A stretch of 17,046 bases of DNA from an uncultured Sphingomonas sp. (GTDB lineage: Bacteria; Pseudomonadota; Alphaproteobacteria; Sphingomonadales; Sphingomonadaceae). Location of the stretch: positions 1-17,046 of the forward strand of contig NZ_CAMLDL010000031.1 in NCBI RefSeq assembly GCF_946478955.1. The letters run 5' to 3'. Position numbers and translations under genes: made by a program. Shown here one piece after another: positions 7,778 through 14,140 of the stretch; positions within the stretch are counted from its first letter, which is position 1, and every line of letters begins with the position of its first letter. Below the pieces are notes generated by a model that saw nothing but the letters and a program-made list of their open reading frames with translations, did not search any database and was not told the origin of the DNA.

Positions 7778-9189
7778 GCGCGGCGTGCCAGAAGATGATT
7801 ACGGCCGTCCGTGCCGAACTGGGTGACAAGGCCGTGGTGATGGACCCGATGGATATCGAACCGTGGCTCACCGATTGGCGCGGGCGCTGGACTGGCAGGT
7901 CGCCTGCGATCCTTCAGCCCGCAACGACATCGGAAGCCGCGGTAATGGTGCGGCTGTCGAATGCATATGGGGTGCCGTTGGTGCCGCAAGGTGGCAATAC
8001 GTCGATGGTCGGGGGTGCGACCCCATCGGCGGATGGCGACCAGCTTATCCTGTCGCTGCGCCGGATGAACCATATCCGAAGCATTAATCCGGTCTCGATG
8101 CGCTGTATTGCAGAGGCGGGTGTGATCCTGCAGACGCTTCACGATGCGGTTGCGGCCGAAGGGCTCCGCTTTCCGCTCACTCTCGGCTCACGTGGAAGCG
8201 CGACGGTCGGCGGGCTCGCCTCGACCAATGCCGGCGGGACTCAGGTGCTTCGCCACGGACCCATGCGTTCACTGATTGAAGGGGTGGAGGCAGTGCTCCC
8301 CGACGGTAGCATCCATAATGGCCTGTCGGGCCTTAAGAAGGATAATCGCGGGTACAGCATTGATCAGATGATGGTCGGCGCCGAAGGGACACTGGGCATC
8401 ATTACGGCGGTGCGGCTGAAACTGGAACCGGCGATTAAAGGCCGGGCAGTCGCGTGGTTGGGCGTGGAGAGCCCGCAGGCCGCGCTTGATACGTTACGCG
8501 CCCTGGAACGTAAGACGAGCCGCATTGAAGGCTTTGAAATATTGCCGAATGAGTCGCTGCAGGCTGCATTGGCGCAAATCGCCGGAACCCGCGCGCCTTT
8601 GGAAAGTGAACACCCGTGGCATGTGTTGGTAGAAGCGGTGACGGACGACGATGACCGTCAAACGGCCGACGCGCTGCTCGAACGGCTTTTGGCGCCGCTC
8701 ATCGGCGAAACAGTTGGCGACGCGGTAATCGCGGCCAATGAGACCCAGGCCGAAGCCTTCTGGAAGATCCGCGACAGCCTGTCGGAGGCTGAAAAAAAGC
8801 AGTATGGGCCGGCGACTCAGCACGACATCAGCGTGCCCGTGGAGCGCATGCCAACGTTCATGGTTGACGCGGCACGCGACGTGGAACGTGAATTCCCGGG
8901 AACCCGCGCGTCTGGATTTGGGCATTTGGGTGATGGCAATGTGCATTTTCACGTTCGCGCCGGAACGCGCGGCGGCCCCGATTGGCTGGCCAGCGAAGGG
9001 CCGTCGGTTACGCGATATGTCGATGATCTGGTGACCGCTGCCGGTGGGTCGATCAGCGCCGAGCATGGCATCGGCCAAATGAAGCGCGATGAGCTTCAAC
9101 GTATCAATCCACAGCGCACCCAAACCCTTCGCGCGCTGAAATTCGCGCTCGACCCAAAGGGCTTGATGAACCCCGGCAAGCTGATTTGA
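7774..9189 (+). CDS. FAD-binding D-2-hydroxyacid dehydrogenase (GlcD / D-2-hydroxyglutarate dehydrogenase-like)
   Basis: Flavoprotein of the VAO/FAD_binding_4 family that oxidises a D-2-hydroxyacid such as D-lactate, glycolate or D-2-hydroxyglutarate. Visible features are the FAD-binding segment VPLVPQGGNTSMVGGATP (about 67-84), GSRGSATVGGLASTNAGG, GAEGTLGIIT, the C-terminal active-site motif GFGHLGDGNVHFH (about 380-392) and EHGIGQMK. The GHLGDGN motif favours the D-2-hydroxyglutarate/D-lactate branch. The ATG at 7774 overlaps the upstream TGA as ATGA; in-frame ATGs at 7762 and 7795 are alternatives and no start has a strong ribosome-binding site. Coupling to the amidohydrolase suggests co-expression, but no joint pathway is obvious. 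Confidence 0.88.
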   Translation: MSAACQKMITAVRAELGDKAVVMDPMDIEPWLTDWRGRWTGRSPAILQPATTSEAAVMVRLSNAYGVPLVPQGGNTSMVGGATPSADGDQLILSLRRMNHIRSINPVSMRCIAEAGVILQTLHDAVAAEGLRFPLTLGSRGSATVGGLASTNAGGTQVLRHGPMRSLIEGVEAVLPDGSIHNGLSGLKKDNRGYSIDQMMVGAEGTLGIITAVRLKLEPAIKGRAVAWLGVESPQAALDTLRALERKTSRIEGFEILPNESLQAALAQIAGTRAPLESEHPWHVLVEAVTDDDDRQTADALLERLLAPLIGETVGDAVIAANETQAEAFWKIRDSLSEAEKKQYGPATQHDISVPVERMPTFMVDAARDVEREFPGTRASGFGHLGDGNVHFHVRAGTRGGPDWLASEGPSVTRYVDDLVTAAGGSISAEHGIGQMKRDELQRINPQRTQTLRALKFALDPKGLMNPGKLI

Positions 9190-9319
9190 CCGCCAAGGAA
9201 GGACACGCAGATCAAAAAAATGCGTAAAGAATCAATGCGATGTTGCGTGGCGGCCACAGCATGCAAATTATTTCTGCAGGGGGCTTTGAAGGTTCGGAAG
9301 CGCCGCTAGGCTGATCAAC

Positions 9320-10981
9320 GTGCCGATCGCCGGCCGTCGATTCTTCGGCGGCCTTGTGGGGATTGTGCGCGTGGTTTGGCTTGGCGAATTCCGACCTTTT
9401 CGAATTTTTGGCGAATTTTTTGAAGCGTTGGTTGACCGCTTTCGCGGCGACCCGGAATTGGGGTTGGCGCTGTGGCGGCTACCGGTTTTTGCGCTTTGCG
9501 CCGCCTACTACACCTTGTCTGCGTGGAAAGTGGACGCGGCAGCGCCAGGATTTGTAGTGCAGCATCTCGGCGTCATCAGCGCTGCCTACATAATGTTCAG
9601 TCTCGTCATGCTTGCCTGGGTCGACACGATTCCGAACAGCAATATTCGCGGCTCCATCGGCGCCGCTGTTGATCTGGGATTGTTCGGCGCCCTGCTTCAA
9701 ACCGCCGGAACGTCCGTCGCGCCGCTAATGATCGTGCAATTGTTGATCGTGGTCAGCTATGGGCTTCGTGTCGGAACCGCAGCGATGATCACGGCGCAGG
9801 TTGTAGCTATTGGCAGCGTGAGCTGGCTATGGGCTTTGAACCAAGGTTGGCTGGGCGACGGCTATTTCGCGTCAACATGGATATTGGCGCTGATCATTGT
9901 CCCGATTTATGCATATGGCGCCTTTCGCAAGGTCAAGGATCGTAACGCCGAACTTACAAAGCTGGCGGCGCAGCGGGCAAAATTGCTGGCCAGCGCCAGT
10001 CATGACATTCGCCATCCCCTGCATGCGTCGGCCATCTTTGCCGCGAAGCTGACGCAGACCGGGTTGAGCGACGAACAGGCGAAACTCGTTGGTAATGTCG
10101 AACAGGCGCTCAATAGTGCCGGCGAAATGCTGCAGTCCTATCTTGACTTGTCATTGATCCAATATGGCCGGGTGTCGGTCTTCCGGCGCCAATTCGCCAT
10201 CCAGCAGATTTTCGATGAGTTGCGTATGCAATGTCAGGCCGCCGCCGACCGTGCGTCGGTGCAGCTGCAATTCGCGCCGACGCGAATGGAGACCGAAGGC
10301 GACAAGGTGATTTTGAAGACGATGATCCAGAATCTCGTGCTCAACGCTGTCCATCATGCCCCTGGGACCAAGGTGCTGGTGGGATGTCGGCGCATCAATG
10401 GCGAACTGGCGATCCAGATTAGCGACCGTGGACCGGGCGGCGATTGTGGCCACGACCGCGTAAATGAAAAGGGCGACTGCCCCCGTAATGCGGGTCTGGG
10501 CATGTCAATCGTATTTGGGTTGGCGCGGCTTGCTGGCCTGCGGATTGTCCAATATTCCCGCCCGCGGGGCTATCATGTCCGCATCAAGGGCTTGCCGACC
10601 GTTCAATTGCTGAAGCCGCTACCGGATTTGGATGTTGGCAAGGATGTGCGACCGTTGTCAGGAACACGCGTTCTGCTCGTCAATGACGACGTCGGCGGGC
10701 GAGGTGATGCCGAAACATTGTTCAAGCGTTGGGGATGCGATGTCGTTTGCGCGGCGCGGATGGATCGCTGCAACGAAGATGTCGACATGGCCATTATCCA
10801 GTTAAAATCGATCGACCGGAAAATGGTTGTGCAAATTCGGCGGATGAAGGTGCCAGCGATCGTGATTACTGAAACGGCCGCCACGCTCCCCAGCCGGCGG
10901 CGGCGGCAGGAGTCGATCATTGAAGCGCGCGGGCCGGTCGATCCCGCACAGATGCGTTCGATGATGATGGCCCTACGCTGA
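9320..10981 (+). CDS. multi-pass membrane hybrid histidine kinase with degenerate receiver
   Basis: A 553-residue sensor kinase. Residues about 53-201 contain five or six hydrophobic segments with almost no periplasmic domain, so sensing is probably within the membrane. The dimerisation/phosphoacceptor box SASHDIRHPLHA places the phosphorylated histidine at 228. The ATPase domain shows the N box (Asn338, Asn342), G1 (SDRGPGG, about 368-374) and G2 (NAGLGMSIV, about 390-398), and is compact. Residues about 449-550 resemble a receiver domain (TRVLLVNDD), but the phosphoacceptor position reads IIQLK with Gln494, and the conserved Lys near the end is missing. The GTG start at 9320 is the first available after an in-frame TGA at 9287. 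It converges with a LuxR-type regulator 50 bases downstream, its probable partner, next to the peptide cluster. Confidence 0.88.
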   Translation: MPIAGRRFFGGLVGIVRVVWLGEFRPFRIFGEFFEALVDRFRGDPELGLALWRLPVFALCAAYYTLSAWKVDAAAPGFVVQHLGVISAAYIMFSLVMLAWVDTIPNSNIRGSIGAAVDLGLFGALLQTAGTSVAPLMIVQLLIVVSYGLRVGTAAMITAQVVAIGSVSWLWALNQGWLGDGYFASTWILALIIVPIYAYGAFRKVKDRNAELTKLAAQRAKLLASASHDIRHPLHASAIFAAKLTQTGLSDEQAKLVGNVEQALNSAGEMLQSYLDLSLIQYGRVSVFRRQFAIQQIFDELRMQCQAAADRASVQLQFAPTRMETEGDKVILKTMIQNLVLNAVHHAPGTKVLVGCRRINGELAIQISDRGPGGDCGHDRVNEKGDCPRNAGLGMSIVFGLARLAGLRIVQYSRPRGYHVRIKGLPTVQLLKPLPDLDVGKDVRPLSGTRVLLVNDDVGGRGDAETLFKRWGCDVVCAARMDRCNEDVDMAIIQLKSIDRKMVVQIRRMKVPAIVITETAATLPSRRRRQESIIEARGPVDPAQMRSMMMALR

Positions 10982-10983
10982 TC

Positions 10984-11009
10984 AAAAATCCGCGGCGTGC
11001 GCCCCACGC
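10984..11009 (-). terminator. weak possible terminator of the response regulator
   Basis: On the - strand a five-base stem (GCGTG/CACGC, 10995-11009) is followed six bases later by five T residues (the complement of 10984-10988). It lies in the 50-base gap between the convergent kinase and regulator genes. The stem is short, so this is tentative. Confidence 0.3.
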
Positions 11010-11031
11010 AGATTACGCCGAAGTTAAAGAT

Positions 11032-11751
11032 TCAAAGGTCGAATTTCGCAGCGATGGCGGCGGCGGCGCTACGTGATTCCACGCCCAACGTCCGAAGCGT
11101 CGCCGAAACGTGCAGGCGCACAGTGAACGGCGAAATATTGAGGTCGCGCGCAATGTCCTTGTTGGACCGCCCTTGGGCAAGCAACAGCAAGACGTCGATC
11201 TGACGCTGGGTAAGGGCCGGATATCGGGCCATGAGGCTGGAGACCGGTCCGATACCAAGTCCGCCACCAATATTGACGAACTCGCCAGCGCGCACGGCGG
11301 CCAGGCCCTCACGCATTGATTGAGGATCTGCGGCCTTGCTGATGAATCCATCGACACCTGAACGCAATATGCGGCGAACCGATCCCTGATCGTCGCACAT
11401 CGACACGATGAGTACCGACGCACCGGGCGCCACGGCGCGTAAGTCAGGAATGCGCGCCAGGTCCATTCCTGGAAATTTCAGGTCAAGAACCATCAACTCC
11501 AACCGCTGCTCCTCGCCTGCCAGGGCCAGAACCTCGTCGAAGCTACTGGCCAGACGCGTTCGCAACGGCGGAAACAGCTCGCTCAGGATCAGCGCCATGC
11601 CATCGCGAAAGATCGGATGGTCGTCGGCAACGATAGCCGCGCCCGACCGGTCAATGCCGGTGTTCCGCTGCGACGGTTCAAGACTGAACGCCTGAGTCAT
11701 GACCAGTAATGTATCACGCCAACAAGCGTTGTCGATTAGTGCTGGTGTCAT
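11032..11751 (-). CDS. LuxR/NarL-family response regulator
   Basis: Two-domain response regulator of 239 residues if started at 11751. The receiver domain carries the acidic pocket Asp43-Asp44 (VADDHP), phosphoacceptor Asp90 (MVLDLKFPGMD), Ser117 and Lys139 (FISKA), so it looks phosphorylatable. The C-terminal helix-turn-helix (about 178-235) reads LTQRQIDVLLLLAQGRSNKD then DLNISPFTVRLHV, the GerE/LuxR DNA-binding pattern. An ATG at 11700 (codon 18) would also keep the whole receiver domain; neither start has a clear ribosome-binding site. It is convergent with the membrane kinase and divergent from the double-glycine peptide genes, so it is the obvious candidate regulator of the latter (inference). 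Confidence 0.9.
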   Translation of the reverse strand: MTPALIDNACWRDTLLVMTQAFSLEPSQRNTGIDRSGAAIVADDHPIFRDGMALILSELFPPLRTRLASSFDEVLALAGEEQRLELMVLDLKFPGMDLARIPDLRAVAPGASVLIVSMCDDQGSVRRILRSGVDGFISKAADPQSMREGLAAVRAGEFVNIGGGLGIGPVSSLMARYPALTQRQIDVLLLLAQGRSNKDIARDLNISPFTVRLHVSATLRTLGVESRSAAAAIAAKFDL

Positions 11752-11966
11752 AGTTGCCGGCGCAAAGTGGCTAGGGTCGGCCGGTTAGCACAGATGTCCT
11801 ATTCGGCACCCCCCGTGCACTATCAAACCGTTCGGACATGCTATGTTTTTGATAAACGTCCCCGTGAAGCGGCCGATTTCTTTAGTCCATCTGTCCAGCT
11901 TAACTGCGGCATTCATGTCCGTATCGTGGAAGCATTCCAGAGAAGGATTGGGAGCTTCGAGGAACG
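11752..11966. promoter_or_regulatory. divergent control region between regulator and peptide genes
   Basis: A 215-base non-coding interval between the - strand regulator and the + strand peptide run. It holds TATCAAA (11821-11827) and its inverted copy TTTGATA (11848-11854) around a 20-base spacer, and the 17-bp motif at 11883-11899. It also has TAGCACAGATGTCC (11786-11799), which matches 10 of 14 bases of that motif. The region is visibly less GC-rich than its surroundings around 11820-11890. Promoters for both directions are expected here, but I could not fix -35/-10 hexamers with confidence. Confidence 0.55.
11883..11899 (+). promoter_or_regulatory. shared 17-bp motif, copy 1 (upstream of peptide genes)
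   Basis: TAGTCCATCTGTCCAGC, located 67 bases before the first peptide start codon. It matches the sequence at 14186-14202 upstream of the exporter genes in 16 of 17 positions, in the same orientation. Candidate operator or promoter element for a common regulator, plausibly the adjacent LuxR-type protein (inference). Confidence 0.5.
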
Positions 11967-12128
11967 ATGAGGGAATTGACTGACAGTGAAATCGAATGGG
12001 TGAATGGCGGTGTTGCGCCATATGTGCCCACACCGACCACTGACGATCATCGCTCCGTTGCGTCGCGGTTTCTAAGCGATGCCCTCTCCAGGAATTTGTG
12101 GACCTTCGATCCGCTGCTGAGCGGCTGA
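11967..12128 (+). CDS. double-glycine leader peptide 1 (53 aa)
   Basis: A 53-codon gene starting MRELTDSEIEWVNGG, a textbook double-glycine leader: Leu at -12, Glu at -8, Ile at -7, Val at -4, then GG (residues 14-15). Cleavage would release a 38-residue core beginning VAPYVPTPTTDDHR and ending TFDPLLSG, with no cysteine. GAGGA at 11959-11963 lies just upstream of the ATG, a rather short spacing. It is the first gene after the divergent control region, followed by a 132-base spacer with hairpins. Function unknown; a bacteriocin-like or signalling peptide exported by the C39 transporter downstream is the likely role. Confidence 0.8.
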   Translation: MRELTDSEIEWVNGGVAPYVPTPTTDDHRSVASRFLSDALSRNLWTFDPLLSG

Positions 12129-12187
12129 TCGGGCTTTCCGCAAACAGTTGAACCGATTGCTTCAATCCGCCGATGCGGTGGTTGGAA

Positions 12188-12247
12188 GCCGGCAAGGCGT
12201 GCCGGCCGCGGGGTCGCGGTGCGTCCTAATTCCTTCACGGCCCCGCG
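12188..12247. promoter_or_regulatory. tandem hairpins before peptide 2
   Basis: GCCGGCA/TGCCGGC (12188-12194 and 12200-12206, five-base loop) is a perfect seven-base stem. Directly after it, CGCGGGG (12207-12213) pairs with CCCCGCG (12241-12247). The second stem ends two bases before the GGAGGAAG ribosome-binding site of the next gene. There is no T-run. An mRNA processing or translation-control role is possible. Confidence 0.4.
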
Positions 12248-12260
12248 TGGAGGAAGTGAC

Positions 12261-12488
12261 ATGGACAAGAAATCGCTCCGCATCAGCCAGGACGATCTGG
12301 GTAGTGCAATCGAACAGGCCCTGAATCTGGCCGGTGCGCGCGTAGCTGACCTTGCGGACGGTCAGGTTGATGAAGTTTCGGGCGGCGTACTGCTGACGGG
12401 GACCAATCCGTACGATCCCGGCACCACGGCCGGCATGATCGACCCCCATTTCCCGGATCCCTTTGGTTCGACGCTGTTGAATTCCTGA
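12261..12488 (+). CDS. long-leader double-glycine peptide A (75 aa)
   Basis: A 75-residue peptide precursor with a 42-residue leader ending VADLADGQVDEVSGG (GG at 41-42; Leu -12, Val -7, Val -4). The 33-residue core begins VLLTGTNPYDPGTT and ends DPFGSTLLNS; it has no cysteine and is rich in Gly, Pro and Thr. ATG 12261 is chosen because GGAGGAAG (12249-12256) is four bases upstream; the longer frame from 12219 lacks such a site. The leader is clearly paralogous to that of the gene at 13077 (shared AGxRVADL and VDEVSGGVL) while the cores differ except for a C-terminal DP(F/W)GS. The two flank the cysteine-rich gene. Confidence 0.88.
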   Translation: MDKKSLRISQDDLGSAIEQALNLAGARVADLADGQVDEVSGGVLLTGTNPYDPGTTAGMIDPHFPDPFGSTLLNS

Positions 12489-12500
12489 TCCGAAAACACC

Positions 12501-12535
12501 GTCCGGGGCGTCCGATGCAAAGGGCGGCCCCGGAC
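12501..12535. promoter_or_regulatory. hairpin between peptide A and cysteine-rich gene
   Basis: GTCCGGGGC (12501-12509) and GCCCCGGAC (12527-12535) are perfect nine-base inverted copies around a 17-base loop, 12 bases after the peptide stop. There is no T-run, so it may be a processing or 3'-stability element that lets the peptide message accumulate over the downstream gene rather than a full terminator (inference). Confidence 0.5.
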
Positions 12536-12567
12536 AAATTCCGGCAACTTTCCCGAGGAGCATCGAC

Positions 12568-13047
12568 GTGGAGGACAAAGACTATAGCTGCCCCAGCGCA
12601 CCGGCCAGCAATCCTGAAAACAAGGTGTTCGGTGTGGTCCTTGGTGATGTCGAAACGCCGCGCGTCGGCTATCTGGCAAAGGGCATCGACCTACCTGATC
12701 GAGAAAAGCTCGTCGATCGCGGGATCGATCCGGGGCACGCGTTCCGCTTCACTGGCAAATGCGCCAACACCGGCTGCGGCCAGTTTAAAAATGGTGGCTG
12801 CCGCCTCGGCAAAGACATCGTCAAAATGCTGGAGCCGGTCGTCGATGTGGCACCCGCCTGCACCATTCGCAGCACGTGCCGCTGGTTCGCGGAAAATGGC
12901 GTTGAGGCTTGCCTCCGCTGTCCGCAGGTCACGACCCGCGTGATGCCGAAATCCGCCGATCTTTATGAGGTCGCCAACATGGTCCCGCAACCCGGTCGGG
13001 GGACGCATGGCGGCAATCAACAACAACCGACCGGACCGTCGGCCTGA
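12568..13047 (+). CDS. cysteine-rich protein of unknown function within the peptide cluster
   Basis: A 159-residue soluble protein I do not recognise with confidence. It has no signal peptide or membrane segment. Eight cysteines occur: Cys8 alone, then C65-x4-C70-x7-C78 and C98-x5-C104-x10-C115-x2-C118, the last group reading CRWFAENGVEACLRCPQ. This spacing would suit metal or iron-sulfur binding. The C-terminal 20 residues are low-complexity (Gly, Gln, Pro). The GTG start at 12568 is supported by GAGGAG (12555-12560) seven bases upstream. It lies between two paralogous long-leader peptide genes, so a role in maturation, self-protection or regulation of those peptides is plausible. None of the known lanthipeptide, YcaO or radical-SAM signatures is seen (a radical-SAM CxxxCxxC is absent). 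Confidence 0.8.
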   Translation: MEDKDYSCPSAPASNPENKVFGVVLGDVETPRVGYLAKGIDLPDREKLVDRGIDPGHAFRFTGKCANTGCGQFKNGGCRLGKDIVKMLEPVVDVAPACTIRSTCRWFAENGVEACLRCPQVTTRVMPKSADLYEVANMVPQPGRGTHGGNQQQPTGPSA

Positions 13048-13076
13048 TGGGCCACACACAAAACAGGGGAAATGTA

Positions 13077-13280
13077 ATGAGCAAACGGAAAGCGATTAGC
13101 ATCGGCCAGGACGGCCTCGACGGCGCCATCGACAATGCCATTCAGATGGCAGGCGACCGCGTCGCCGATCTCGGCAGCGGCGATGTCGACGAAGTGTCGG
13201 GCGGCGTTCTGAACAGCGGTCTGCCGATCATCATCTTCGGTCTGATCCTGGAAGATCCATGGGGCAGCATCGGCAACTAA
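13077..13280 (+). CDS. long-leader double-glycine peptide B (67 aa)
   Basis: A 67-residue precursor whose 43-residue leader ends VADLGSGDVDEVSGG (GG at 42-43; Leu -12, Val -7, Val -4) and is a paralogue of the leader at 12261. The 24-residue core, starting VLNSGLPIIIFG and ending EDPWGSIGN, is strongly hydrophobic in its middle and differs from the sister core. ATG 13077 is chosen because AGGGGA (13065-13070) lies six bases upstream; an ATG at 13047 overlapping the previous stop is in frame but poorly supported. Probably exported with leader cleavage after GG. Confidence 0.87.
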   Translation: MSKRKAISIGQDGLDGAIDNAIQMAGDRVADLGSGDVDEVSGGVLNSGLPIIIFGLILEDPWGSIGN

Positions 13281-13293
13281 CGGCTCGAACATT

Positions 13294-13319
13294 CCGCTCG
13301 CGAACAAGACGCGAAGCGG
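13294..13319. promoter_or_regulatory. hairpin after peptide B
   Basis: CCGCT-CGCG (13294-13302) pairs with CGCG-A-AGCGG (13310-13319), with a one-base bulge and a seven-base loop. It starts 14 bases after the peptide B stop within a 103-base spacer. No T-run follows. It could separate the long-leader group from the tandem short-leader group at the mRNA level. Confidence 0.4.
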
Positions 13320-13383
13320 GAGATCCGCCGAATGTGTGGGGCAACGCGGCGACGATCAATAAGCCCCGAAAATGGAGGAAAAT

Positions 13384-13524
13384 ATGATCATTGAAATGAC
13401 CGAAATCGACATTGAAGAAACCAGTGGCGGTGTGCCCGCTGCAGTCATAATCGTCGGCTATGTTGTGATTGGCTGGGCGCTTGCAGCAGGAGCCGACTAT
13501 TTGGACGGCGGGTTCAACGACTAA
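13384..13524 (+). CDS. double-glycine leader peptide 2 (46 aa)
   Basis: A 46-codon gene beginning MIIEMTEIDIEETSGG, with Met at -12, Ile at -7 and GG at 15-16; position -4 is Thr, less usual than the hydrophobic residue in its neighbours. The 30-residue core VPAAVIIVGYVVIGWALAAG continues to ADYLDGGFND: a hydrophobic, Gly/Ala-rich helix with an acidic tail. GGAGGA (13374-13379) lies four bases upstream of the ATG. The tail resembles the DY(V/I)NG ends of the next two peptides. First gene of a tight run of five. Confidence 0.82.
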   Translation: MIIEMTEIDIEETSGGVPAAVIIVGYVVIGWALAAGADYLDGGFND

Positions 13525-13538
13525 TGGGAGGCTCGACG

Positions 13539-13682
13539 ATGGAGCATTTTTCAACTGACATTGTGCAGCTGTCGCCCAACGAAATCGAAGAAATCGATGG
13601 CGGCGTAGGCGTGCTTTTGGCGCTTGCAGCTATCGCATTGGGGGCGGCTATTTATTTGGCTGAGGATTATGTCAATGGATAA
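13539..13682 (+). CDS. double-glycine leader peptide 3 (47 aa)
   Basis: A 47-codon gene with leader ending QLSPNEIEEIDGG (Leu -12, Glu -8, Ile -7, Ile -4; GG at 21-22). The 25-residue core ends AIALGAAIYLAEDYVNG and is a short hydrophobic, alanine-rich segment. GGGAGG (13526-13531) is seven bases before the ATG. The last eight bases overlap the start of the next peptide gene. Near-identical core tail to peptide 4 indicates a recent tandem duplication. Confidence 0.84.
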   Translation: MEHFSTDIVQLSPNEIEEIDGGVGVLLALAAIALGAAIYLAEDYVNG

Positions 13683-13824
13683 GCCCATTGAAATCCTGTC
13701 GGACCAGCAGGTTGATGAAGTCGAAGGCGGTATTTTGTTCGCACTCGTTCTTCTGGCCCCGGAACTTTCGGCAATTGCACTTGGCGCGGCGATCTACATC
13801 GCCGCCGACTATATCAACGGATAG
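13675..13824 (+). CDS. double-glycine leader peptide 4 (49 aa)
   Basis: A 49-codon gene beginning MDKPIEILSDQQVDEVEGG (Leu -12, Val -7, Val -4; GG at 18-19). The 30-residue core begins ILFALVLLAPELSA and ends ALGAAIYIAADYING, matching peptide 3 at 13 of the last 16 residues. The ATG at 13675 is preferred over 13669 because GAGG at 13662-13665 is then nine bases upstream. The start overlaps the stop of peptide 3, suggesting coupled, matched expression as in two-peptide bacteriocins (inference). Confidence 0.84.
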   Translation: MDKPIEILSDQQVDEVEGGILFALVLLAPELSAIALGAAIYIAADYING

Positions 13825-13837
13825 ATGGGAGCCCATC

Positions 13838-13972
13838 ATGACTTTTGAACTGCTTAACAACGAAGAAATCGAACTCGTCGACGGCGGGAGCGCCCTTATT
13901 CTCGTCGTTCCGTCGGGGGTTTGGGCGGCAGCAGCGGCTGCCGCTGCCGAACTCGCCGAAAGCTCCAAGTAA
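13838..13972 (+). CDS. double-glycine leader peptide 5 (44 aa)
   Basis: A 44-codon gene beginning MTFELLNNEEIELVDGG (Leu -12, Glu -8, Ile -7, Val -4; GG at 16-17). The 27-residue core is SALILVVPSGVW followed by eight consecutive alanines and ELAESSK, a probable membrane-active helix. GGGAG (13827-13831) lies six bases upstream. That site sits inside a small palindrome, GATGGGAGCCCATC (13824-13837), which could mask it in the mRNA. Confidence 0.82.
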   Translation: MTFELLNNEEIELVDGGSALILVVPSGVWAAAAAAAAELAESSK

Positions 13973-13988
13973 AGCCAGGGAGGCGTTC

Positions 13989-14120
13989 ATGATTCAGGAA
14001 ATGATCGAGCATGAGGTCAACGATGTCGACGGCGGTGCCGGCCTCATCGATACGCTCGTTGAGCTTGCCTATGAAGCCGCGATGGCCGCGCTGATGCAGT
14101 ATTCGAGGCCGCAAGCTTAG
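13989..14120 (+). CDS. double-glycine leader peptide 6 (43 aa)
   Basis: A 43-codon gene beginning MIQEMIEHEVNDVDGG (Met -12, Glu -8, Val -7, Val -4; GG at 15-16). The 27-residue core AGLIDTLVELAYEAAMAALM ends QYSRPQA, an amphipathic, alanine/methionine-containing helix. AGGGAGG (13977-13983) is five bases upstream. It is the last gene of the run; a strong terminator starts about 20 bases after its stop. Confidence 0.82.
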   Translation: MIQEMIEHEVNDVDGGAGLIDTLVELAYEAAMAALMQYSRPQA

Positions 14121-14140
14121 TCAGGCTTGAAACCGTGCAG

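Noticed and set aside
8494..9123. 209-codon - strand frame opposite the FAD-linked dehydrogenase
   Set aside because: Shadow of a well-supported flavoprotein gene with motifs on the + strand.
9243..9271. TTGCGT-17-AATTAT as promoter of the histidine kinase gene
   Set aside because: Spacing is right, but only three of six bases at -35 and four of six at -10 match the usual consensus; too weak to annotate.
12175..12231. 18-codon frame between peptide 1 and peptide A
   Set aside because: No ribosome-binding site, no leader motif, and it overlaps the hairpins.
12162..12578. - strand frames of 84-138 codons opposite peptide A
   Set aside because: No ribosome-binding site or family features, and the opposite strand has a leader peptide paralogous to another in the cluster.
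11967..14120. Lanthipeptide, lasso, thiopeptide or other modified-peptide cluster
   Set aside because: No LanB/C/M, YcaO, asparagine-synthetase-like or radical-SAM enzyme is visible and the short cores lack cysteines; the leaders fit unmodified double-glycine export better.
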